DNA of 64,000 nt from Phialocephala subalpina (Eukaryota > Ascomycota > Leotiomycetes > Helotiales > Mollisiaceae): NCBI GenBank assembly GCA_900073065.1, contig FJOG01000011.1:1-64000 (forward strand), given 5' to 3'. This document shows, one piece after another, positions 1 through 10,920 of the stretch. Position 1 is the first letter of the stretch. Each line of letters opens with the position of its first letter. Below the pieces are notes generated by a model that did not search any database, had not been told where the DNA came from, and was given only the letters and a program-made list of their open reading frames with translations. The position numbers and the translations under genes were made by a program.

Positions 1-1250
1 TTTTTATTTTTAATATATTTTTAAATAAATTTCTTTTCGTATTATTATGAAAAATATAATTAAAATATAAAAAACTAAATATATATATATATATATATTT
101 ATTAGAATTAAAAAATATTATATAAAAAGCGAAAATTAAATTATAATTATAATTTAAAATTTTTTTATTATAATATATTTAAATTATTATATATATAAAA
201 ACTCGAGAGAGAAATTAAAATTAAAATTTACGATTATAATATTTTTATTAAATATTTTAAAATTATAAATATTAATATTTTTAATTTATTAATTAATATA
301 TAATATAAATTTATCGAATTTATTTAATTAAATCGTAATATTATTTTTAATCGAATTTAAATTATTAATTATTTTAAAAGAAATTTGTATAATATATATT
401 TTTAATTATATATTCTAAGAATTAAGAAAATTAATTATAAATATTTAAATAATTTAAGAAATATAATTTCTTATTTTTAATATTATTATAAACTAATAAA
501 TACTTTTCTTAATTTTCTTTAATTAATCGATAAAATTTATTCGTTAAATATAATCGATTTATTATTTGGTTTTATTTAATATTCTTTATTATATAAAAAA
601 AATCCTTTATTTATTTATTATATTATAATTTGTATTCGAATTTAAACTTTTTTATTATTTATTTAGAAAATTTATTTTTATTTTTAATATAAATATAAAA
701 GTAAATATATATTTACGTATAATATTAAATTATATTATAATTAATATAAGAACACGTAAAATTAAAGAATATAATTCTTTAATTTTATATTTATACTTAT
801 TATTATTTATATTTATTCTTATTATTAAATATTTTAATTTAATTTAATTTTCATTAAATAGGAAATTAAAGTTTATTTTATATTATATTATATTAAATAA
901 TAAATTAATATATTTATTAATAAAAATATATTATAATAATATAAATTTAAAATATAATTAATTATTAATATTAATATTTTAAATTAGATTTAATATAATT
1001 AAATAAATAAATTAGGAATATATAAAGGATTTTGATTTTTTATATTTTTAATCCTTTAAATAATTTTTATATAATTCGTAAATATATAAAATATATTCCA
1101 AAATATATTCCAAAATATATTCCAAAATATTATTCTTATAATTCCTTCTTTATATATTCCATAAAATCAAACTCCTTTCTATAATACAAAATAATTATTA
1201 GTAATATTCTTTTATTATATTCTTTTCAAGGATAAAGAATAATAAATAAT
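1..1250. repeat. AT-rich block, RIP-like
   Basis: This stretch is almost only A and T, with no believable reading frame. The rare C residues sit largely in CG or CT context, and CA is scarce, which is what repeat-induced point mutation leaves (it turns CA into TA). A run of alternating T and A lies near 80-98, and a 12-bp unit (AAAATATATTCC) is repeated about three times near 1087-1123. Composition changes abruptly near 1250 to ordinary DNA. It is most likely a decayed transposon or an AT-isochore border. No element type can be read from what remains. Confidence 0.8.
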
Positions 1251-1485
1251 TATATTTACATCTAGTAATAGCATTTCCAACACTATCTGAACACACATTT
1301 ATACCCTGGACAGCAATACAAGAACCTTGGCCATTGCTAAGTGTGCGTGTATCTTGAGGGGCCTTGGTAGGCTTCCCAGCTATGGCCTTCAAAGCGGCAA
1401 GATCGGATGCTGCAGACGGAACCGGGGTTGCGAGAGAGATGGATAGGAGAGCAGCAAGGGTGAGGAGGGATTGCTTGAAGAACAT
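1198..1485 (-). CDS. Small secreted protein at AT-block border
   Basis: The 95-residue frame starts with a clear signal peptide (MFFKQSLLTLAALLSISLA), followed by a Thr/Pro/Ala-rich stretch and three Cys residues near positions 56, 66 and 77. I recognise no domain. The first ~77 codons are in normal DNA. The last ~18 codons run into the AT-rich block and read as Tyr/Leu/Ile/Lys, so the original 3' end has probably been lost or mutated, or is joined by an unseen splice. Small secreted proteins beside AT-rich DNA are common in plant-associated fungi, but nothing here proves an effector role. Confidence 0.5.
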   Translation of the reverse strand: MFFKQSLLTLAALLSISLATPVPSAASDLAALKAIAGKPTKAPQDTRTLSNGQGSCIAVQGINVCSDSVGNAITRCKYNYLLFFILEKNIIKEYY

Positions 1486-1740
1486 TATTTTTGAAGGAAT
1501 AGATTGGTGTTTTTCTGGGCGGATAGTGTTAGAACGGAATGATCAAGTAATGGAAGGATGGGGTAATATAGGCTTACAAATTTCGACTAGCGAAGAGTAA
1601 AGGTTGATTGAAGATTGTAGTGTGTTAAGAAGAGATTGATGTGATAAATGAGGTGAACAGTAAAGAAGATGAAGGTGTCTTTTATAGAGGGACATCATTG
1701 TCTGGAAAGATTTCTTGAGCTTATTTCCTCAAGCAAGAAT

Positions 1741-1773
1741 GTTACAAGAATGTTACAAGAATGTTACAAGAAT
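1741..1773. repeat. 11-bp direct tandem repeat x3
   Basis: GTTACAAGAAT is repeated three times head to tail, with a partial copy on each side. It lies about 255 bp upstream of the start of the small secreted-protein gene, in its promoter side. Confidence 0.85.
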
Positions 1774-1847
1774 GTTTTGCTTGGCTGAGACTTGAGTATA
1801 TTGTGTGTGTATTATAACACATAAGTCTTGGAATTTGGCATGCGAAT

Positions 1848-1877
1848 CTTGCAGATCAAACTCGTTTGATCTGCAAG
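1848..1877. repeat. Perfect 14-bp inverted repeat, 2-nt spacer
   Basis: The left arm CTTGCAGATCAAAC and right arm GTTTGATCTGCAAG are perfect reverse complements separated by TC. It could be a regulatory palindrome or a terminator-like hairpin. It lies about 360 bp upstream of the secreted-protein gene. Confidence 0.85.
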
Positions 1878-2262
1878 ACAACCCCTTATATTTTTCTGGC
1901 ATCCAATACACTAATAATTGCCTCGCCAAAACTAGACACCTACTGCGCTTTATTAAATTTGCATTTCGAAAATTCGAAGGTTAGTGTTTAGTGATGGCGT
2001 TTAGTTTATGTTGTAGTGACTCTTCAGAAATATTATCTTCAGGTATGAATAAATAATTCGATTAGTGGGTGGGGACTTACTTCTTCGGGGTCCCCGGATG
2101 TTTGGGACTCTTCTTGTCGCAGGGTGTATAACTCGAAACCAAACGCGTAGAAAGACTTAGTGTAAAAGTTTAATTCCAAACATTTAATACTCACTTCTAG
2201 GCGCCGTTCTGTTTGATCTGGTATGATGTGGAATCAAACTCAGGCGATTACGATGGTAAGTA

Positions 2263-2937
2263 TTAAATTCCAACGCGAATATGCATTAAAGTATGCTCTA
2301 TCGAATGACACGGTCTGTTTTCTCGTCCCATCTGCGAGTCGTGAGAAAAAAGTTCCTTGATATCCGAGTACAACAACAAACCCTCAACCAAGCAGATTTC
2401 CGGAATACTTTTATTCATCCTTTTGCTAGGCCATTCAGTCACAGCCCTACGGGACCTCTCGATCACGGCTCCCATCCCCTCAACAGCTTTTATGTTCTCC
2501 ACCTCATTCCCAGGCTCTAACTCCATTCTCTCTCCCATGCCCGCGCATCTCGTACTTCTTACCATCTCGACCATCCTCGTGAAATCCGCCGCCTTCCAAC
2601 AATCGGTATCTGGCCCTGAAACCGCATATTCCCTGCCATCTTCCTTGAATCTCTTCTTCACCCGACACAGACTCCTAATTCCTTTGGTGCCATTCCTCAT
2701 CTTCTCCGCGTCCTGGATACAATTCTGCAAGAAGCCTTCGTCAGCACCAGTTTCCCTACAGGAAACATAAGGATGAACTCATTTCGCACGAAAAAAATAA
2801 TCCTGATGGATAATATCCAGCTGAGTGTTATGGGCGCCGAAGTTTTGGAAGATCAAGGAGAGAAGGGGTGCGAGCGTTATTTTCCCGGAGCTAGTCGGTC
2901 TTGAGATACCAATTGTCAGAACAGGCAGGTGAGACAT
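2263..2937 (-). pseudogene. Nicotinamide riboside kinase-like relic
   Basis: Two pieces in different frames resemble a fungal nicotinamide riboside kinase (P-loop kinase making NMN from nicotinamide riboside). The first begins MSHLPVLTIGIS at 2937 and holds a Walker A-like stretch, GISRPTSSGKITL, then IIHQDYFF. The family normally has SGKTT and QDDFY, so the P-loop Thr is Ile here. The second piece (2263-2730) carries a DCWKAADF segment and EICLVEGLLLYSD, like the family's DWDCPEA and VEGFLLY motifs. No normal-length intron joins the two pieces cleanly, and the sequence after SHDSQ departs from the family. I read it as decaying. An intact gene with unusual introns is possible but less likely. 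Confidence 0.45.
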
Positions 2938-3015
2938 TTCTAGGAGGGGAAATAGTAAGTAAAGTGGGAGAGATGTCCAATAAACTATCTGCGATGCTGG
3001 ACAAATAGCAGACAA

Positions 3016-4130
3016 GCCAAGCCGATTGCACCAAGAGGTCCAGGGCAGACAAAGGCAAGGTTTGAGACGGTCAAACGCTTGACTTTCTTAAGGAATATAA
3101 AGCAATCGAGTCCCATCCTGGGTTCTCGACGCATTTCGAATATGACAAAAGGAGAGAAATTATTCCAGCCTCGACATCCAATATCGAAGAAAACATCTTC
3201 TCCCTGTGGTACCTAAACGATCGGTCTATTTGCCTTGATAATCACGAACTGTGCAGACATTAATATCTTATGGATGTAAGAGACGTCGACAGATGGCTGG
3301 CTCGATGTCTTGAATTCGAAGAGATCTTTTAGACCAACATACACAGCTGCTCCTGTGAGCTTGCCCAATGAGAGAGAAGCCTGGCACTTGCCTCACCACC
3401 GCACTGGATTCCATAAATTCTCACGGCTCCATCTTAAAAACAACAACAACGGCGTTTCCATGTGGCAACATGGTCATCCTAAGTGCAAGAAATCGCCAAC
3501 GCTGAGTTAGCACTTGCCAGGTGGCTCAGGAATGCCCAAATATCGCCCGTTGCAACACCGCTAAGTGAAGCATGCTCGAGAATATTTGAGCTGAGGCACG
3601 AAGAAAAATCGATTCTCGTCAGACAGAGAAGCACTGTACGAGCTTGACAGCCTTAGTCCTCCTTTGATTTTGGTTGGGAGAGGAAGGATGATAATCACAC
3701 AATATGATTCTTCAAGTTTAGTGACATCCCAATGTGACTAGTGGAGGCCAGAACCCTACTTGGATGGGGTCTTGACACTAATGACATGCATTGGGTATGA
3801 ATGCTCAGTCAATGGATGCTCGTGATTTCTAGCAGAGCAGGGGCCGAAGCCGTTGATATGTCATTGCACTCGTCGATATACGGCTAGCTTGAGCTGTCTC
3901 TAAGCTTGAATGCAATATCAGAGCTGTGCTTGTCTGGACATACCATGGCAGCAGCTCCAGGAATCCGGAATGTGCTCTGCATGGGAAGCAGCTTGCCAAA
4001 AACCACGATCCTTCGTTCCTGGCAAAGGCGGCCGGTATCGACGTTTAGGACCAGGAATGACCTGCCATTGCTAAGAGAATAGCAAGAATGATGGTCTGAT
4101 TATGCCGCGCTAGACTTCAGGATTAATGTT
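3016..4130. other. Intergenic, no gene seen
   Basis: Short frames on both strands show no domain, signal peptide or splice-consistent extension. It separates the kinase relic from the methyltransferase gene. Confidence 0.5.
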
Positions 4131-5379
4131 TCATCCTGAAGACTGTTTTCGAAAGCGCCCTTGCATCCAACAGCGATACATCTTGAGCTGTTTGGCCCTG
4201 TTGACTAGCAGCCTCCTGTCAATCCCAAGATCAACGACATCGAAGCCACTGCTACTTTCTTCGCCTGATGGCAGATCACTCGAGTCATTCCCACTCCATA
4301 TCCTGACTAATTCGTCCTTGTCGAAGAAGTATACTCGTGTTCCATCCCCTCGGATGTAGAAGTTCTCCTCCAGGTAGCGGCCTTTCTTGAAGCGCACTTG
4401 AGCTAGATCCCCTCGACCATAGTCTCGAAATAGGACCTCACCTCCAGGCTTCAGCACGCGATGGATGTTCTGCACTGCTTGCTTCCACTGAGAGGGCGAT
4501 AAGGCGGAGAAGATGAAGATCATCAAGACCAGATCGACACTCCCTTCTTCCAAGCCAGGAGGTAGGGTCTCGCCCGCTGCATCCCAGACGTCGGCTTGTA
4601 TGTTCTTGGTATCGTATGCCTCGTTTTCACGGATCACTTCCACAGCCTTCTTGGAGAAATCGCAAGCATGTATTTTGAGAAATGGATTACGATTATGGGC
4701 TAGTATAGGGAAAGCAGTGTTTCCAGCACCCGCGCCAACTTCAAGGAGTGTTATGGGACCGGCATCGGATTGAGTAATTTTGGAAAGCACAGGAAACTCT
4801 TGTTGAAGCCACTTTCGATCTTTGAAAAAGTTCGCCGTATTGTTTTTGTAGAAGTTGTTCCACCATTTCGCAGGGTCGGAATTGAATCTATCTTTGTGCT
4901 TGTTAGCAGGACTCCTTGTAAAGGGCCAGAATAAATGTGGGAGGAATTTTGAAATATTTCAGATAGGAGCGAAAGACATTGCTAAATTTGTTTCATTCAT
5001 AGGCCACAGCCTCAGATGAACTATGCATTGATTGTTGAATCATCAGGATATCAGGGTAGCTGGAGGAAGGAGGAAAAAGTTGAAGCTTACTTTTGTCGAA
5101 ATCCGAGACTGGCGCTTCTCGTTGCTTCGCATATTGTAATTCTGCATACTCTTTGTAAGTGTCATCTGTCTCTACATGATCCCATGCATTGAATTCGAAG
5201 ACATTATCTTCTTGACCGAGAAAGCGAGAGCCAAATTGGAAAGGGTCGCTCCTCTTCAGATTGTTTTCTGGGTCGTGGGAACGATGTGGAGGAGTTGCTT
5301 GGGGAGGATCCGTCGCGGCAGGCGAATCCGCAACTGTTAAGCTTGAAAGGTCCTCGATCAAGACGCTCTGTCCTTCCAT
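4131..5379 (-). CDS. tRNA N3-methylcytidine methyltransferase (METTL2/Trm140 type)
   Basis: This is an S-adenosylmethionine-dependent methyltransferase predicted to make 3-methylcytidine at position 32 of tRNAs in the cytosol. Exon 1 (5379-5091) has NAWDHVETDDTYKEYA, a hallmark of the METTL2/Trm140 family. A short intron joins it to exon 2 (about 4891-4131), whose start encodes a KWWNNFYKNN-type stretch. The SAM-binding motif LLEVGAGAGN follows, then ACDFS, DLVLMIFIFSALSP and VLKPGGEVLFRDYGRGDL. The predicted length is about 349 residues, full length for the family. The start at 5379 precedes a disordered Ser/Pro-rich tail. It is divergent from COQ10, with about 320 bp between the starts. Confidence 0.9.
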
Positions 5380-5699
5380 CTGGCTGGCGGCTATTGATAG
5401 TTATCCTGGAGGAAAGGAAAGGAGAGTTGGAGTTGCTGGATGTTTCACAGGAAGAAGAAGAGGGAAGAGATTTTTGGCGGCAAGATTCGTGGTCGAGCAA
5501 CTAGCGCGACAGGTTTATCCGAGAATCTGCCAGACTCGCAAGGTTCCAAAAAAGTTCTGGAGCCGGGAAGCTCAAGCTCAACCTTTCAATGACCTCACGA
5601 TTTATTGTACTGCCTTGAGTGTTTACTTTTTTTCCGCCAGCATGTTCTCGATTCAATAGCCCTTATGAGACCTTTCAATTGATCGCCTTTCCCCTCAGA
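5380..5699. promoter_or_regulatory. Shared divergent promoter (methyltransferase / COQ10)
   Basis: About 320 bp separate the two outward-facing starts. I see no recognised binding motif. The control region is inferred only from gene orientation. Confidence 0.5.
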
Positions 5700-6455
5700 A
5701 TGTCGAAAACGCTGCTTCAGACACTTCGTCCAGTGTCGAGAATACACACCTTCCAACCCCATGCGCGGAGAGCATTCATCAATCTTCCAGGAGTGGAAGC
5801 ACAGAGCCTGTCGGCAACCAGAATATTACCCTATAAATCCTCCAGTGTCTATACATTGATAGCAGACGTCGATAGCTACTCCAGCTTCCTTCCATATTGT
5901 GTCGATTCGAAAGTCACGAAGTGGTCATCCCCGGACAAGAATGGGCAGAAGTGGCCTTCCGAAGCGGACCTGAAGGTTGGATGGGGCGGATACGAGGAAA
6001 CCTTTACATCCCGCCTCTTCTGCGTTCCGGGGTCAGTTGTTGAAGCTCTCGGCGGCGAAGCTATAACGACTCTTTCTAAAGCCGACCTTGGGCACCATTC
6101 CGCGACAATAGACGCTCCGGCAACCGCGAACAATATCTTCCAGACGATCAGTACGAGGTGGACCGTGAAGCCATTCCATTACAAGCCACCCACGGACACT
6201 CCTCAGTCGAACAAGACGACACATCCAGCAAGAGATCAGACGGAGGTACACTTGACCCTCGATTTCCAGTTCTCGAACCCCATATACGCCGCACTGAGCA
6301 AGGCTGTTGCACCCAAAGTCGCAGGCATGATGATAGAGGCCTTCGAGGTACGTGCGAGGGAGATGTTGGATAGACCTGGGGCTGCAGTTCAGGAGCAGAA
6401 TACAACGAGTCGAGCTTTTTCTTCTGGCAGTAAAATAGGCACACCCGGCGTATAG
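5700..6455 (+). CDS. COQ10: Coenzyme Q-binding protein COQ10
   Basis: This is a mitochondrial START-domain protein that binds ubiquinone and supports its use in the respiratory chain. The frame has no introns and 251 residues from the chosen Met at 5700. That Met opens a basic, Ser/Arg-containing presequence (MSKTLLQTLRPVSRIHTF), as expected for mitochondrial import. The START/polyketide-cyclase region follows with ILPYKSSSVYTLIADVDSYS, FLPYC, WGGYEETFTSRL, then LDFQFSNPIYAALS and a C-terminal amphipathic helix MMIEAFEVRAREML. An upstream in-frame Met at 5619 is rejected because its extension lacks targeting character. The length suits the fungal family. Confidence 0.92.
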   Translation: MSKTLLQTLRPVSRIHTFQPHARRAFINLPGVEAQSLSATRILPYKSSSVYTLIADVDSYSSFLPYCVDSKVTKWSSPDKNGQKWPSEADLKVGWGGYEETFTSRLFCVPGSVVEALGGEAITTLSKADLGHHSATIDAPATANNIFQTISTRWTVKPFHYKPPTDTPQSNKTTHPARDQTEVHLTLDFQFSNPIYAALSKAVAPKVAGMMIEAFEVRAREMLDRPGAAVQEQNTTSRAFSSGSKIGTPGV

Positions 6456-6915
6456 ATGGCATAGAAAGGCGTTTGATTACAGTATGGGATATAGACTCCC
6501 TGTAGCGTCACAAGGGTCATGTATAAGACGTGTACATTATATTATACGATAATCACGATTAGGTAGACAACAAGAACAGCATGACATTCGTGCTTGTTTT
6601 GTCACCTTTACGAGCTGCCAGACTTCCCCTTCCCTTACTCTGCCTCAACCCCTAATCTTTCTTGTACCCCAGCTAGCCAGGCTACCAAGTGCCGCCAAAT
6701 GCGGGGCGCGAACCGGTTTGCCTTCTTTGCATCATAGGCCCCGTTGAGCATATCTCCGAATTTGGCGTTGCTATTATTCCCGGGGAGGCGAGAGAGATGG
6801 ATAAGATGAGCTTTCAATTACAGCTGCAGGTGTATCTCAAGAGAGTCTCGTCATAGTCATAGATGGGAACTCGTACTGTTTTATTCAACACCTACAGCCT
6901 CCACAGGCACTCTAA
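6456..6915. other. Intergenic, no gene seen
   Basis: It holds the COQ10 3' flank and a 60-codon minus-strand frame (6635-6817) that I could not match to any family. There is no support for a gene. Confidence 0.5.
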
Positions 6916-8411
6916 ATGTATATTTTCAACATGGTAAGTTCCTCGCATCACGAGAGAGTTGCCGCTAAGGCCATCCCAAGGACTCGAAGGGCTCGCAGCT
7001 ACACGTTGGCCTCTGCGGTGCTGGACTTGGTGGTCTTGCAGCAGCAATTAGCATTGCTCGTGCAAGTACCGAGGTCGCCGTCCTCGAAGCAGCGGCAGAA
7101 CTCGGCGAGATAGAGGCTGGTATTCAGATGACACCGAATTCCAGCAGATTGTTGATCCGATGGGGTATTTCAGACATCATCGGTGACAATCTTTGTACAG
7201 TGCGATGAGATTAGGATGCGGAGAGCAGATGGGAAGGTTGTTGCTTAGACGGAGCTTGTTCCTAGGACCTGCAAGGAGACTAGATTCGCGGTGAATTTAG
7301 CTCCCATGAAATCTTATAGGGGAAGATTAATTGATTCATTTGTAGTGGTGGGTTGTTCATAGGCATGATCTACATCAAGGACCCTCTGAGGGAGCGCGAC
7401 GCCACAGTGTGAACATCGTTATTGATGCTCGAGTTACAGACATCGACAACGAAGGCGACGGTCCCATGAAAGTGAGGACCTACAGGGGTGACGAATATAG
7501 GTTTGACCTTCTAATCGGTTCAGATGGACTAATGCCCGCGGTTCGGAAAGCGCTACGTCAAACCTCGGGCGCCAACCACCAATGCAGCAAATAGGCCTGT
7601 GATCCAGTACGATGAGGTATTTGCTAAGCATCCAGAACTCAAGAGTCTATTCAGCAACAACATCGATACCTAGATTTCCGAGGACCGGTATGCAATTGTC
7701 TACCTTATCTCCGCAGGGAAAGATTTGAACCTAGTTCCTTCTCACCACCGCGTTTCCAAAGTCGAAGATGTTGAAGAAGTCAAGGTTGAAGAGCTTCATT
7801 CGTTCTACAAGGTCTGGGACTCTTCTTTGGTGAAGGTGGTCAACATGACCGAGGCATCGAAAAGATAACCGTTCATGGGCACTGGACCCTTAGAGTCTTG
7901 GTCACCACCAACGAAGAACGTGGTCTTGATGGGAGATGCTGTGCACTTAATGGTTAATCATATGGCACAAGGTATGGAATGTCCCTCAATACTTCCAGTG
8001 ACTGAAGAGAGTTAGACCAAACTCTTCACCGGGCGCAGCCACTCCCGTGGAAGATGGTTCATTCTTGGGCGGAGTGCTCAAGCAGTGTATCAGAGGGTCC
8101 ATCACACTACCAGAAGCCATTGAGCTTTATGAGAAGAAGAGAATACCGAGAGCGTTCGCGAAGCAGCAAGCCTCGTTCTTGATACGGACTACATATCACA
8201 TAGAGAAGCATTTACAATTATGACGCCAAATCTGATGCTGATTTTGCGGCCGTTGAATATCTCCAGAACAAGACCACACATGATTCTAGCACAACGCACA
8301 AATCCGAACTGCAGAAGAAATGTCAGACTTGGTTATCGGATCAGTATGGCTGGGGTGGGAACAAATCGAGAGCAAAATTATGATACCTACAACTTGGAAA
8401 TGGAAATTTAA
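6916..8411 (+). pseudogene. FAD monooxygenase relic (salicylate hydroxylase type)
   Basis: Broken remains of a class A flavoprotein monooxygenase. A possible first exon at 6916 splices to LHVGLCGAGLGGLAAAISIA, the GxGxxG dinucleotide-binding motif. The family's WWVVHRHDLHQG-like segment follows near 7345, then DLLIGSDGLMPAVRKAL (the DG motif) and VVLMGDAVHLMVNHMAQG (the GD motif, near 7918). The frame is broken by a shift after RKAL (~7560) and by stops near 7672 (TAG) and 7868 (TAA), where relatives usually have Trp, so G-to-A changes would explain them. More stops interrupt the C-terminal part. All three motifs in the right order make the family clear. Function is almost certainly lost. Confidence 0.8.
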
Positions 8412-8571
8412 GCGAGCCCCTGGATTACAGGTCGAGGCAAGCTTCGATATAGATTCACAGCATCGAGTCATACCTGCAATCTACGCACTGCCGAAAGCCA
8501 CATTTCAACGCCTCAAATTCCGGCAACATATGGGGCATTCGGTTACTATTGGTGTCCCTCGATCTAGAAAG

Positions 8572-10869
8572 CTAATGGGTGAGAAAATACTGCAACATTC
8601 TTGGATAATTTGGTGTCCCCAGCCCAGTCACTGGATCCCATCCAGGAGCCGATGAAAAGCCGGCTGTACCACATCCAGGGTTCGACCCGTTTGTGATATC
8701 ATTTAAAAGATATGGGTGAGCATAAAGCGTCGGATCTATTACTTGTCAGCTAGAACCTCCCAATGTCGGAATTTTGCAGCTCACTGATGAATCCAACTGG
8801 ACCTTTCCCAACATTCAATCTTGCTTCGTTGATCAAGGTGATTACGGCACCAAATGTAGGTGCTGATGCTGATGTCCCATAAAGATGGTAGTTATAACCC
8901 CCCAATAGCGCAACAACGTACTTCGCTCCATTGGCGCTCACGTCTGGGTAGCCTCGCATTTGTTGGGAGTTATTGAAGCGACCAGCTTCGTATGGTGGAG
9001 GATAGTTCTTGAACCAAGACTTCAGCGCTTGCGACTGGTAGGAAGGCATTGGAAATACGTTCGAGAAGCCACCCCCAGAAGCGATCTTCGTTGCACAAGC
9101 GATCTCGGGCTCAGTGACTGAAGCATTCGGCTTGATCTGCGTCGCTCCAATAGAGAGCACGTAAGGACATGTACTCGGGAAGCTTGGAATAAACATCCCA
9201 GACAAGCCATCGTTGTAGCTGCTAGTAGAGGGGTCCAGGCATCTTCCTTGTGAACCAGCTACACCAAAGTCCGACGAACAATATAGGAAGGTGGTACCCA
9301 AAAGTCCTAACTTTGCATACTCGTTGCACTGTCGAGTCTCGTACGCGGGACTGAGATCATGTTCGTTGTACGAATATGAAGTGCTGATAACTTTTGTAGC
9401 CGCATGACCACCGCAGTTGCGAGGACCAGCGTAACCGCCAGGGAGTGGGTCGGGGTATATGGCGTCGACGGTGGGACTCGTCACATTGTCTGTTGAGTCG
9501 TTGTCGGAACAATATGATCCATCGATAGAATCGAGAAAGTTATTGAACGAGGTATATTCCGTCTGTACCAAGTCGCCCACCTGATATAAGGTGACATTTA
9601 GCGGGTTTACGAGCGCCATGGCATATTGCAGATCCAGATTTGACTCCGTGTTCTGGTTAAGGTTTGGGGTGTTGTGGATATTTCCTCCATCGACTGAAAG
9701 AAGAGTGGGTCGTTTCTGAACCTGTTGCCCGTCAGTCATTAAAGATCGGCTTTGTGATTGCTAGATTCGCGGAGAGTGACCGGCAATGCAGCAGACTGGT
9801 GTTGAGGGACACTCCAAAACGGAAGGAGCAGAAGAATAGAGCTCTACCGGGTTCTTGGAGTAGTTGCTGAAGAACTTGTCGAGATCCGAGCCCATATATG
9901 ACTGTGGGGTGTATTCCACGACTCCAAAACTGTTCCCGGGCTGATGTCTGTTAGCATTTATACATGAAACGAGATCGATGGGTGTCTCATCTCAGGATGT
10001 AGCAGGAAGGCAAAACTTACTCACATTCGTTCTCATTGTCGGAGGCAGCGTTGGGATCCCATACAGCGCCCGTAAACAATCAGGCGTAACATTGTTTGAG
10101 CAATCTTGAAGGTTATTCAAGGTAGGGTTAGCAACGGGTGATGCTTTTGGAAGCCATGGCTTCCCCCAAGGACCGAAACCAGTTCCTGACCTCTTCCTCT
10201 CACGGGTCCTATGGTCGAAACGAGGGACGATTTTGGTGTCAAAGTGGATAGTGGGCGTAATGAAGTCGATGTGAGATTGCACATGTCTGGATTTATTCAG
10301 CTTGATAGCGCTTCGATACAGCGATGACATATTAGACAATAAAGCTGCTAGGGGGAAACATGAGTTGGTCGGTCTTACCGAGGAACATTATACGCATCGC
10401 AAGCAACATGGCCCTGCCCCGTGACTTCGTGTTCATACAGATGATACTCCGTTCTGAGGAGTATCTCTGCCTCTTCCACCGTCACATTGAAATGTAACCA
10501 GCCCGGAGATCTCGATTTCTTTATTCTGCCTCGGGCAATACCGGCAGCAAGTAGCCATTCGTGGACTTCTCTGATAGTATCTTGACTAGGAGCGAATGTG
10601 TCCACAATCTTCTCGTATGACCAATGTTTGCCATAATCGTTTGAATCCGGCGTTGAGATCCTCATTAAATGGCTGTCAAGATTGTGGATCTCAGATTGTT
10701 TCAAGGCGATTCTCATCGGTAGGATACGTTCTAGATGCATTCTCGAATGCCTGATCCAGCCTTCTGGCTTGACCTGCCTTCGCTCGTGAATAACATGCTT
10801 CCAATCCGAAGGATACGCAACAGTGACAAGACTCCAAAGAATTGAAACCAAAAGAAAAGACAAGTACAT
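8572..10869 (-). CDS. Secreted sedolisin (tripeptidyl-peptidase, S53)
   Basis: An acid serine protease of the sedolisin family, secreted as a proenzyme. The chosen Met (10869) opens a signal peptide (MYLSFLLVSILWSLVTVAY). Starting at 10920 would put 17 polar residues in front. The pro-domain follows (HLMRISTPDSNDYGKHWS, then EEAEILLRTEYHLYEHE). The catalytic part has ESNLDLQYA (Glu and Asp), YCSSDFGVAG (oxyanion Asp) and GTSASAPTFGAV (Ser). Five exons fit: 10869-10379, 10286-10025, 9940-9848, 9721-8785 and 8735-8572. They sum to 1947 nt, or 648 residues, with all phases consistent. The last exon supplies DITNGSNPGCG and GWDPVTGLGTP, the C-terminal calcium-site region, so the gene is complete although single frames look truncated. 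Confidence 0.9.
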
Positions 10870-10920
10870 TCTGACACAGAAGACGCGCACCACCTCGACA
10901 CCGAATGACCTACTCTTCAT

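Noticed and set aside
8750..9739. Sedolisin gene truncated at its C-terminus
   Set aside because: A 49-nt intron at 8784-8736 leads to the missing C-terminal exon, so the gene is complete.
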